This document shows, one piece after another, positions 1 through 5,677 of a stretch of DNA of 6,912 nucleotides (its first letter is position 1; every line of letters starts with the position of its first letter). This DNA comes from Candidatus Zixiibacteriota bacterium (lineage in GTDB: Bacteria > Zixibacteria > MSB-5A5 > GN15 > FEB-12). Location: NCBI GenBank assembly GCA_023700785.1, contig JAMPYH010000145.1, positions 1 through 6,912 of the forward strand. The letters run 5' to 3'. The notes beneath the pieces are model-generated. The model was not told the DNA's origin, did not search any database, and worked only from the letters and a program-made list of their open reading frames with translations. Position numbers and translations under genes: made by a program.

Positions 1-155
1 TCGGCGATCGGCGCTGCCTGGCGGATCGTCAAGCCGTCGGCGTCGTACTGAAAGACGATCTGCCAATTGTTATCAGCAATCCCCGAATCAGCGGAAACCG
101 GAACGACTAACAGCGTGGACAGAAGAAGGCAGGAGAAGATCAAAGCGCGATGCAT
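1..155 (-). CDS. N-terminus of a secreted protein (partial, runs off the window)
   Basis: This is the first 51 codons of a gene that continues beyond base 1, so the C-terminus is not visible. The N-terminus is a clear Sec signal peptide: M-H-R, then a hydrophobic core of Leu, Ile, Phe and Val (about residues 4-18), then P-V-S-A with probable signal peptidase I cleavage after Ala22. The visible mature part starts DSGIADNNWQIVFQYDADGL, which I cannot assign to a family. The ATG at 155-153 has a Shine-Dalgarno-like TAAGGG (minus strand, 168-163) seven bases upstream, which supports this start. C9 is too close to the N-terminus and lacks a proper lipobox, so this is not an obvious lipoprotein. 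The gene has the same orientation as the large metalloprotease gene 160 bp upstream, so the two form a tandem pair of exoprotein genes. Function is unknown. Confidence 0.72.
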   Translation of the reverse strand, partial: MHRALIFSCLLLSTLLVVPVSADSGIADNNWQIVFQYDADGLTIRQAAPIA

Positions 156-192
156 GAAAATACCCTTACAGCCGGTTGGTACTCGTTTGCTC

Positions 193-220
193 AATATAGC
201 ACGAATGGGCTATTTTCGAA
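193..220 (-). promoter_or_regulatory. Possible promoter of the partial secreted-protein gene
   Basis: On the minus strand, TATATT (198-193) resembles a -10 box, with TTCGAA (220-215) 16 bp upstream as a poor -35 (three of six matches). It lies about 40 bp upstream of the ATG at 155, a suitable distance. The -35 is weak, so this is only a candidate. Read-through from the upstream metalloprotease gene is possible, because I see no good intrinsic terminator between the two genes. Confidence 0.3.
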
Positions 221-315
221 GCTCGAAATTTCCCGCTCTCACCGCTTTTCATCCGAACGGCCACCGGTCACCCGATGGCCATTCTTGAACGACACATATA
301 TGGTTAACTCGATAC

Positions 316-3300
316 TTACGGGCAATTCGGCAGGGCCGGTCGCGGCGTCACGGTCAGATACGCGATCAACAGCGACAGATCCGACAGGTCGATATTCGCC
401 AGCGCGTTGATATTCGCCTCTTCCTCGCACGGCAAAGTCGGCCTCGGGGTCACGGTCAGATATGAGATCAGCAGCGACAGGTCCGACAGGTCCGGTGTCT
501 CTGAAACTGACTCGTTGACATTGCCAGTGGTGCCGGTACAGCAGCTGCCGGCGCATGACGGCCGGACATGGTCGATCAACCATGCCTGCGCCTTGGCGAC
601 CTCGGCCTGCATCGCCGACACGGAACCCTGGCGAAGCGTGATCAGCGCGGTGTAATAGACGGTGGTGTCCCCGGCTCCAACAGATCGGTTGTTGTGGTAG
701 GCCAATCCGGAGAAGAGGTCAGTCGCGCTTCCTCCCCACGCCGCGAAGCCCGGCTGCTGCATGCGCCCGTACAATTGTCCCTGAAGGAAGCCGTTGTTTG
801 GGTACACATAGGTCGGGTTATCGAGCGCGAAACCGCTGTGGGCGGTTTCGTTCGTGATCAGCGCGCAAGTATCGTTGCTGTAATACCCGAGCCAGGCCAT
901 TCCCGAGTAACGGAGATTGTTGTCCTGACATTCGCCCGGTTCATTGGTGCTCTCAACGCCTGCCTGATAAACCAGGTTGAGCGCGCTATTAACTCCGCCA
1001 GTATTGTTTGAACCCGCGTCGGTCGGAACATCCCAATCAATGACCTCACCGATGGTCAGTCCGGTATGCAACCCGCCGTCGAAGGAGTACACTTTGGTCG
1101 CCTGAATGATAAACTGGCTGGAATCAGCCGCCTTCGGCGCCCAGTAGATCTTCTCGATACCGATCGAAGAATCTGCGGAGACAAATGTCCCTGAGCCAAA
1201 CTTGTCATAATCGGCGTTGGTGGTTGTCGGCAGCATCGGGTTCCCGCTGCTGACATTTACCGCCGTCTTCGACGAACTAAAGGCCGACATGGTCGCGATC
1301 GTATCACCGCCGGAGACGTAGCCGACCACCGGTGAACCTTCATACAAATAGGTGCGAGCATTTGGATTGCAGTCGGTAGTATGCGCATAAGCCATATTGG
1401 CTCCGCCGCCGCCCCCGGAACCGCCGTTGCCAAAATTGCCGGTATTGGTGACCGCGAGATTGGTCAGCGATGTCGCGATCGTGTCAACGATCGCGGGATC
1501 AAGATCGCACGGATCTCCCAACCCATCAGCATCCGAATCTTCCTGACCGGGGTTATAGATATTCGGGCAATTGTCCACGTCACCGCAGATACCGTCGCCG
1601 TCGCTATCATTTAGCGGATCGTTTGGACAGAGATCACACGCGTCTCCGACCAAGTCGGAGTCCGCGTCGGGATCCAATGGATTGAAGATGGTGGGACAGA
1701 GGTCGCAGGCATCGCCCCGTCCGTCGCCATCAAGATCGGCCTGCGACGGATCATACGCCGAAGGACAACTGTCACAAAGATCGCCGATACCGTCCGCGTC
1801 GTAATCGCGCTGGTCGGAATTGGCGAGACTGCAATTGTCGCAGGCATCTCCCACGCCGTCACCATCGACATCGGACTGAAGCGGATTGGCAACAAGCGGA
1901 CAGTTGTCAACGACGTCCGCGACACCGTCGCCATCCAGATCGCCGCCTTCGCATCCGTCAGGGACATTGTTTTGATTCAGGTCAAGCGACGAGGCCGGCA
2001 TGAAATCAATTCCAGTAGGAGCGTCGAGCACCGCGGAGCCACGGATCATCGCGCGGTAGTATTTTCCGGAGAGTTTCTGGTATTCGACCAGTCGCTTGGT
2101 TGAGCCGCCGACTGAAACAAAGACATTTCCATTAGGACCGATGGCGATGCCCCACGGAGACGGCAGCGACGGAGCGGAATCAGTAAAGACCCGGATGAAC
2201 GCGCCGGTCGCGCCGTTGTATTCAAGTACCTGGCTGCTCGCGTTGCTGACGACGAGAAGATGGCCGTTTGCGGGATTAAAAACCAATCCGCGCGGGGCGC
2301 TCAATCCACCGGAGCCGCCGGCGACAAAGGTGCTTATGTATGCCCCCGTGGTGCCGCTGTATCGTCGCACAGAATTATTCCCGGCGCTGGAGACGTAGAT
2401 ATTCCCATCCAGACCGATCGTGATACCGTTCGGCGCCGACAACGCCCCTCCACCGGCGACAATGAAATAATCTACAAACGCACCGGTCGTGGCATTATAG
2501 CGTGCCACACGATTCCCCGTCTCGTCGGAGACCAGCATATACCAGGTACCGGAGATATTCTTAAACGTGATCCCGCTTGGCGCGGTCACAGTGCCGGCCG
2601 CGACAAAAAGCGCGGTGGTGTTGGTCATGGGATCGAAAGTATAGATCTGTCCGGTTCCACGCGACGCGATGCAGACCTTGCGATCCACCGGATTAATTTT
2701 GACATCGTAGATGGTGCCGGCCAGACCGGTGACAGTCCGATAAACCACGCCGCTGGCGCCATGATACTCGGCGACATCGGTGCCGCTCGGCTGGGTCAGG
2801 TCGCCGACGTAAATGAATCCCTGATACTGAAGGTCATGCCAATCAACCAAGGAATTGCTGTTACAGTCCTCGCACGCGTCAAGCACGCGATTGCGATTGA
2901 TATCGAGAGTCAGGTTACCGTTGATGTCGTTCCAGTCGATGACGAAGTTACCGTCGCAGTCGGCGTTGCAGACGTCGGGATGGAAATCGCCGTCAGCGTC
3001 GGCCGCCAGCTCGGCAAGCGTCTCGTATCGATCAGGCACGGAATTACCGTCGCAGTCCTCTTCGCACGCGTCCGGGACGCCGTTGCCGTCGATGTCGGGA
3101 GCGCCGTTGGTTATATCCGTAGGATCGAGGATGGAATTGCTATTGCAATCCTGGCACTCATCCGGAATGCCGTCCAAATTGTTATCGACCGAGCTTCCCA
3201 GGAAAATATCCAGCGAGTCGTCGCGATTGTTGTCGTTGCAATCGAATGGGTGGCAGCCGGCACCGTCGATAATGCCGCGCACCAGCTCTGAAACGCGGCG

Positions 3301-4491
3301 ATGCATCCGCAGGTCGGTATTCATGATATAGCCGGCGTGCGTATGACAATAACTCATGATAGTACCCGGCGACGGCGTTCCATTGCCGCAGTTGTCGATC
3401 AGCGGGACATAGCGGGAGTCGTCGTGGGTATGGAAAGTGCCCAGGTTGTGCCCCATTTCATGGGCGACGACGATCACGTCCCAGTTCCCCATGTGCGGCG
3501 ATTCGAGAGGGTGGGCGAAACTTCCGTTAAGATAAGCATCGATTCCGTACGCGTTGTTACTGCACGTGTTCGTCACATAAGCGATTCCGGCATAGCTGGG
3601 AGTTCGTTCGCCCGACAACAAATGCACGAGGTCATAGCCGGAGCGATCTTCATTGGCATCCCAATAGTCTCTGAACCCGCCCAGGTCATAGGCGTCGAAC
3701 GGCGCGCCGCCCGAGGGCCAGAAGCGAGCGTATCGAAGGGCCAGCCGAATCTGGAGATCGTTGATATAGATCGAGCTGACCGCGCCGATCAGCTGGATCA
3801 CATAATCGCGGCAATCGATCACGCTCGGAAAGATATTGACCATCGCCTGGTCAACATCGACCGCGACGTTAAACAGCAGCGGCCCTTTGTTGTCGCTGGG
3901 AGTGACTTCAGGTTCCAGCCATGTCTGCGCCGCGCTGGGATCGGCAACTACGCCACAGAAGTTCATCGGCTCGTCACCGGCAAGGGCGGTCGCGCGCTGG
4001 ATCATCACTTTTTGATCAGCGATGGCGTTGCTTTCGATCGGCGTAGAGATCGCGAATTTGCCGGCGGAAGACTCTATGTAGCCGTTGATCATCCCCGACG
4101 GAGCCACCGAGAGGTAACAGCGGGAAGCTGGATCCCCCAATACCGTGCCGCGAAAGAGGACAACCTCGGAGGGCGGGAGGGTTTCGTCAGTCGCTCCGAC
4201 GACAAACCGGACATCCGGCGCGAGAACAGTAAATCGCTCCAGTTCAAGCTGCACCGCGTCGGTCGCCGAGATCGGCACCACGATAGATCGCGCGTATTCT
4301 CCATCCCGCAATTCGCGGTAGAATGTCGGCGCGACCGATGCTTCGATCCGGGCGCCATCGTTGAGAACGACCGGCTCACTGAAAGGAATAACTTTGGCCG
4401 AGGATGCTTTGATAGTGATCGAACTCGCCAGCACCAGCGCGAACAGCAAAGCCATCCGGCGGATATTCGAGACAGAGACCAAGCGGTGCAT
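316..4491 (-). CDS. Secreted multidomain M12B-like zinc metalloprotease with NHL propeller, TSP3 repeats and dockerin-like tail
   Basis: This 1391-residue protein is predicted to be exported and to cleave proteins outside the cytoplasm; its substrate is unknown. Domain order: signal peptide 1-32 (R-R, hydrophobic core 13-27, cleavage near A-S-S-A32); propeptide about 33-200 with C179 in PMNFCGV; metzincin catalytic domain about 204-412; calcium-binding array 417-556; NHL-type beta-propeller about 558-832; TSP3 array 837-998; unrecognised domain about 1000-1320; dockerin-like pair 1323-1391. The zinc motif HEMGHNLGTFH is complete at 344-354 (ligands H344, H348, H354; catalytic E345), and the Met-turn is M379 in GTIMSYCH. 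This matches bacterial reprolysin-like (MEROPS M12B) proteases. I chose the ATG at 4491 because GAGGA lies just upstream (4499-4495, short spacing). M13 is an alternative but has no Shine-Dalgarno sequence. No LPXTG or obvious type IX sorting domain is visible. The frame is intact. I am confident about the protease; the other domains are assigned by pattern. Confidence 0.93.
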   Translation of the reverse strand: MHRLVSVSNIRRMALLFALVLASSITIKASSAKVIPFSEPVVLNDGARIEASVAPTFYRELRDGEYARSIVVPISATDAVQLELERFTVLAPDVRFVVGATDETLPPSEVVLFRGTVLGDPASRCYLSVAPSGMINGYIESSAGKFAISTPIESNAIADQKVMIQRATALAGDEPMNFCGVVADPSAAQTWLEPEVTPSDNKGPLLFNVAVDVDQAMVNIFPSVIDCRDYVIQLIGAVSSIYINDLQIRLALRYARFWPSGGAPFDAYDLGGFRDYWDANEDRSGYDLVHLLSGERTPSYAGIAYVTNTCSNNAYGIDAYLNGSFAHPLESPHMGNWDVIVVAHEMGHNLGTFHTHDDSRYVPLIDNCGNGTPSPGTIMSYCHTHAGYIMNTDLRMHRRVSELVRGIIDGAGCHPFDCNDNNRDDSLDIFLGSSVDNNLDGIPDECQDCNSNSILDPTDITNGAPDIDGNGVPDACEEDCDGNSVPDRYETLAELAADADGDFHPDVCNADCDGNFVIDWNDINGNLTLDINRNRVLDACEDCNSNSLVDWHDLQYQGFIYVGDLTQPSGTDVAEYHGASGVVYRTVTGLAGTIYDVKINPVDRKVCIASRGTGQIYTFDPMTNTTALFVAAGTVTAPSGITFKNISGTWYMLVSDETGNRVARYNATTGAFVDYFIVAGGGALSAPNGITIGLDGNIYVSSAGNNSVRRYSGTTGAYISTFVAGGSGGLSAPRGLVFNPANGHLLVVSNASSQVLEYNGATGAFIRVFTDSAPSLPSPWGIAIGPNGNVFVSVGGSTKRLVEYQKLSGKYYRAMIRGSAVLDAPTGIDFMPASSLDLNQNNVPDGCEGGDLDGDGVADVVDNCPLVANPLQSDVDGDGVGDACDNCSLANSDQRDYDADGIGDLCDSCPSAYDPSQADLDGDGRGDACDLCPTIFNPLDPDADSDLVGDACDLCPNDPLNDSDGDGICGDVDNCPNIYNPGQEDSDADGLGDPCDLDPAIVDTIATSLTNLAVTNTGNFGNGGSGGGGGANMAYAHTTDCNPNARTYLYEGSPVVGYVSGGDTIATMSAFSSSKTAVNVSSGNPMLPTTTNADYDKFGSGTFVSADSSIGIEKIYWAPKAADSSQFIIQATKVYSFDGGLHTGLTIGEVIDWDVPTDAGSNNTGGVNSALNLVYQAGVESTNEPGECQDNNLRYSGMAWLGYYSNDTCALITNETAHSGFALDNPTYVYPNNGFLQGQLYGRMQQPGFAAWGGSATDLFSGLAYHNNRSVGAGDTTVYYTALITLRQGSVSAMQAEVAKAQAWLIDHVRPSCAGSCCTGTTGNVNESVSETPDLSDLSLLISYLTVTPRPTLPCEEEANINALANIDLSDLSLLIAYLTVTPRPALPNCP
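319..525 (-). repeat. Tandem dockerin-like C-terminal repeats of the metalloprotease
   Basis: Residues 1323-1391 contain two copies of a 34-residue unit with the core DLSDLSLLI-x-YLTVTPRP followed by a Pro/Cys-rich turn. The repeat is also visible in the DNA: the 14-mer at 347-360 recurs at 449-462, an offset of 102 bp. The pattern resembles a dockerin type I pair, where each loop plus helix binds one calcium and the pair docks to a cohesin. Here the loops are poor in acidic residues (NVNESVSE with extra residues in copy 1; NINALANID in copy 2, with Leu where Asp is usual). The module may therefore serve as a sorting or anchoring tag. That role is inferred. Confidence 0.7.
1498..1983 (-). repeat. 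Thrombospondin type 3-like calcium-binding repeats (residues 837-998)
   Basis: After a lead-in unit (LDLNQNNVPDGCE) there are seven units that begin with D-x-D, most following DxDxDGxxDxCDxCPxxxNPxQ, at a usual spacing of 23 residues (69 bp). Examples are DVDGDGVGDACDNC and DLDGDGRGDACDLC. Each Asp-rich loop is expected to bind calcium, and the paired Cys should form disulfides in the exported protein. One unit reads DADSDLVGDACD, with Leu replacing the usual Gly, and one pair is only about 20 residues apart. In secreted bacterial proteins such arrays act as stiff, calcium-dependent spacers. Here the array separates the propeller from the C-terminal domain. Confidence 0.85.
1996..2820 (-). 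other. NHL-type six-bladed beta-propeller (residues 558-832)
   Basis: Five consecutive repeats with the pattern P-x-G-[IL]-x-[FI]...G-x-[IVL]-[YFL]-V...V-x-x-[YF]...TGA[FY] are visible, for example PNGITIGLDGNIYVSSAGN and PWGIAIGPNGNVFVS. The domain begins with strands lacking the P-x-G lead (FIYVGDL..., DVAEYHG...) and ends with a lone PTGIDF. The final strand can therefore complete the first partial blade, giving six blades closed in the usual velcro manner. NHL propellers bind protein, glycan or RNA; in an exported protease a protein- or glycan-binding role is most plausible. I infer the blade count and the ligand class. Confidence 0.75.
2824..3243 (-). repeat. First calcium-binding array of DCNxNxxxD type (residues 417-556)
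   Basis: Directly after the catalytic domain comes a run of Asp/Asn-rich loops, each opened by D-C: DCNDNNRDDSLDI, DCNSNSILDPTDI, DCDGNSVPDRYE, DCDGNFVIDWNDI and DCNSNSLVDWHDL, alternating with closers such as NLDGIPDECQ and DGNGVPDACE. The spacing of oxygen-bearing side chains is EF-hand/dockerin-like, and the Cys residues probably pair. The array differs in style from the TSP3 array further on. It is the kind of repeat seen in planctomycete and FCB secreted proteins and probably forms a calcium-stabilised linker between protease and propeller. Confidence 0.75.
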
Positions 4492-4527
4492 AGTTCCTCA
4501 CGCGCGACAAATGAAGGTTTGTAACGA

Positions 4528-4543
4528 CGCACCATTTGGTGCG
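4528..4543. repeat. Inverted repeat CGCACC-attt-GGTGCG in the protease 5' leader
   Basis: A perfect 6-bp inverted repeat with a 4-base loop lies 37 bp upstream of the metalloprotease start and downstream of its predicted promoter. It would therefore be transcribed into the roughly 105-nt leader as a hairpin, or it could be a DNA operator. No U-run follows on either strand, so it is not an intrinsic terminator. Confidence 0.4.
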
Positions 4544-4603
4544 CTGACTGTCTTGAGTATTCGATGATTCAGGAATTGGGCGAGACCCTCGTCCGGATGC
4601 GCT

Positions 4604-4632
4604 AATATGAGATAATCTGAAAGATTTGTCAA
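4604..4632 (-). promoter_or_regulatory. Promoter of the metalloprotease gene
   Basis: On the minus strand there is a perfect TTGACA -35 (4632-4627), a 17-bp spacer (4626-4610) and CATATT as -10 (4609-4604, four of six matches). The expected transcript starts near 4597, giving a leader of about 105 nt before the ATG at 4491. The spacer contains a small inverted repeat, AATCT-N3-AGATT (4614-4626), which could be a repressor site. This is a housekeeping sigma-type promoter, predicted by match to consensus. Confidence 0.65.
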
Positions 4633-4747
4633 GGGAATAATGACAGTTCGAATCCACGTTTGGCTGCGAGAGCGAGCGCTATCCCGATAGGACGGCTGCG
4701 CTTGGCACGAGAAAGCCGGACTGCTCCGGTAGGATTTAACATTTCTG

Positions 4748-4775
4748 TTGCGACTTTCGCCGCCTCATGTATAAT
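4748..4775 (+). promoter_or_regulatory. Promoter of yggS, with a very short leader
   Basis: A perfect TATAAT (4770-4775) is preceded by TTGCGA (4748-4753, four of six matches to the -35 consensus) with a 16-bp spacer. Transcription would begin around 4781-4783, only about five to seven bases before the ATG at 4788. This supports 4788 rather than the in-frame ATG at 4767, which lies upstream of and abuts the -10 box. There is no Shine-Dalgarno sequence before 4788, consistent with a leaderless or near-leaderless mRNA. A 6-bp inverted repeat (GCCGGA-N4-TCCGGT, one G-T pair, 4715-4730) lies just upstream of the -35 and might be an operator. Confidence 0.6.
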
Positions 4776-4787
4776 GCGTCCGCCCAT

Positions 4788-5504
4788 ATGAAACACACCA
4801 TTGCCGACAACCTCCGCGAATTGCGCGGACGTATTGCCGAAGCGTGTGAAGAATTCGATCGCGACGCGGATGATATCACGATCGTCGCCGTCACCAAAAC
4901 CTTCCCGGCGGACACTATTCAAAAAGCGGTAGCCGTTGGGATGTATGACATTGGCGAAAGCAAAGTGCAGGAAGCGGAGCTGAAGATCAACCAGCTCGGC
5001 CATATCGCCCGCTACCACCTCGTTGGCCATCTCCAGTCGAACAAGGTCAAAAAGGCGGTTCAGCTTTTTGATGTTATCCAGTCGGTGGACTCGCTCCCCC
5101 TGGCGCAGGAGATCAGTCGCCGAGCCGGGGAGCTTGACCGGATCATTGAGTGCTACATCGAGGTCAACAGCTCCGGTGAACCCCAGAAATACGGCATCCC
5201 TCCTGACCGGGTTCTGGATCTGGTTGAGCATGTTAAGGCGTTGCCGAATATCAGGTTATCTGGTCTTATGACCGTGGGCCCCTTGACAGACGATGAAGAT
5301 AAGGTCCGTGACGCTTTCAAATTGGTCCATGGGTTGTTTCACCAGGCGCAGGAAATCGCGGGGGATCAATTTGATGTTCTCTCAATGGGAATGTCGGATG
5401 ATTTCAAGCTGGCGATCGCCGAAGGTTCGACCATGATCCGGATCGGGACCGGCATCTTCGGGGCGCGGGGGAAGTCCGATAAGTCGCAACCGGACAGCGA
5501 ATAA
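4788..5504 (+). CDS. yggS: YggS/PLPBP family pyridoxal 5'-phosphate homeostasis protein
   Basis: This 238-residue cytoplasmic protein belongs to the PLP-binding COG0325 family (YggS in E. coli, YlmE in Bacillus). It has a single-domain alanine-racemase-like TIM barrel, no known enzyme activity, and buffers or delivers PLP. The signatures are complete: PLP lysine K37 in AVTKTFP, GESKVQE at 56-62 (the more usual Asn is Ser here), HLVGHLQSNK at 77-86, VNSSGE...KYG at 126-136, GLMT at 159-162, LSMGMSDDF at 198-206, and the phosphate-binding end RIGTGIFGAR at 218-227. Length is normal for the family. I chose the ATG at 4788 because an upstream ATG at 4767 would abut the promoter -10 box and add seven residues outside the family's usual start. 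The gene lies 173 bp upstream of divIVA on the same strand, an adjacency known from the ylm-divIVA division cluster. Confidence 0.95.
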   Translation: MKHTIADNLRELRGRIAEACEEFDRDADDITIVAVTKTFPADTIQKAVAVGMYDIGESKVQEAELKINQLGHIARYHLVGHLQSNKVKKAVQLFDVIQSVDSLPLAQEISRRAGELDRIIECYIEVNSSGEPQKYGIPPDRVLDLVEHVKALPNIRLSGLMTVGPLTDDEDKVRDAFKLVHGLFHQAQEIAGDQFDVLSMGMSDDFKLAIAEGSTMIRIGTGIFGARGKSDKSQPDSE

Positions 5505-5677
5505 GCCGGCATCTGCCCTTCTGGTTCATAGACAATTTCCCTCTTTGAGCGGTTAAGCTTTTCCTCTCTTCGTTCGATATATCCAGTAAGCGTTTCGACA
5601 TGAACAACTTCAGCCTTTCCAGGGGTTTCCTCCCGGCCAGGCAGTATCAGGACTCTATAAAGAGAAGAGAGAAGGAT

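Noticed and set aside
255..284. Hairpin after the protease stop codon (GGCCA/TGGCC plus outer pairs)
   Set aside because: One mismatch, a 12-base loop and no U-tract on the minus strand, so not credible as an intrinsic terminator.
1498..1983. Regular 69-bp periodicity, considered as a CRISPR or tandem DNA repeat
   Set aside because: The period is 23 codons of in-frame TSP3 repeats; units differ at synonymous and variable positions and there are no spacers.
2260..3291. A 343-codon open frame on the plus strand across the calcium array and propeller
   Set aside because: Same codon-antiparallel register as the previous item; the product is an Ile/Val/Asp/Arg-rich mirror of Asp-rich repeats, with no domain.
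3301..4524. A 407-codon open frame on the plus strand across the protease N-terminal half
   Set aside because: Its codons are exactly antiparallel to the protease codons. It stays open because the protease rarely uses TTA, CTA or TCA, whose complements are stop codons. It has no family resemblance or ribosome site.
4646..4655. GTTCGAATCC, resembling a tRNA T-loop
   Set aside because: The flanking bases cannot form the T-stem, and no acceptor or anticodon arm is present.
4640..4690. A 16-codon open frame upstream of yggS with AAGGGA before its ATG
   Set aside because: It lies upstream of the predicted yggS promoter and has no promoter of its own on the plus strand; the purine run is the complement of bases around the protease -35 box.
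4629..5231. A 200-codon minus-strand frame opposite yggS
   Set aside because: Codon-antiparallel to yggS, which has all its family motifs; the frame's opening is explained by rare-codon avoidance.
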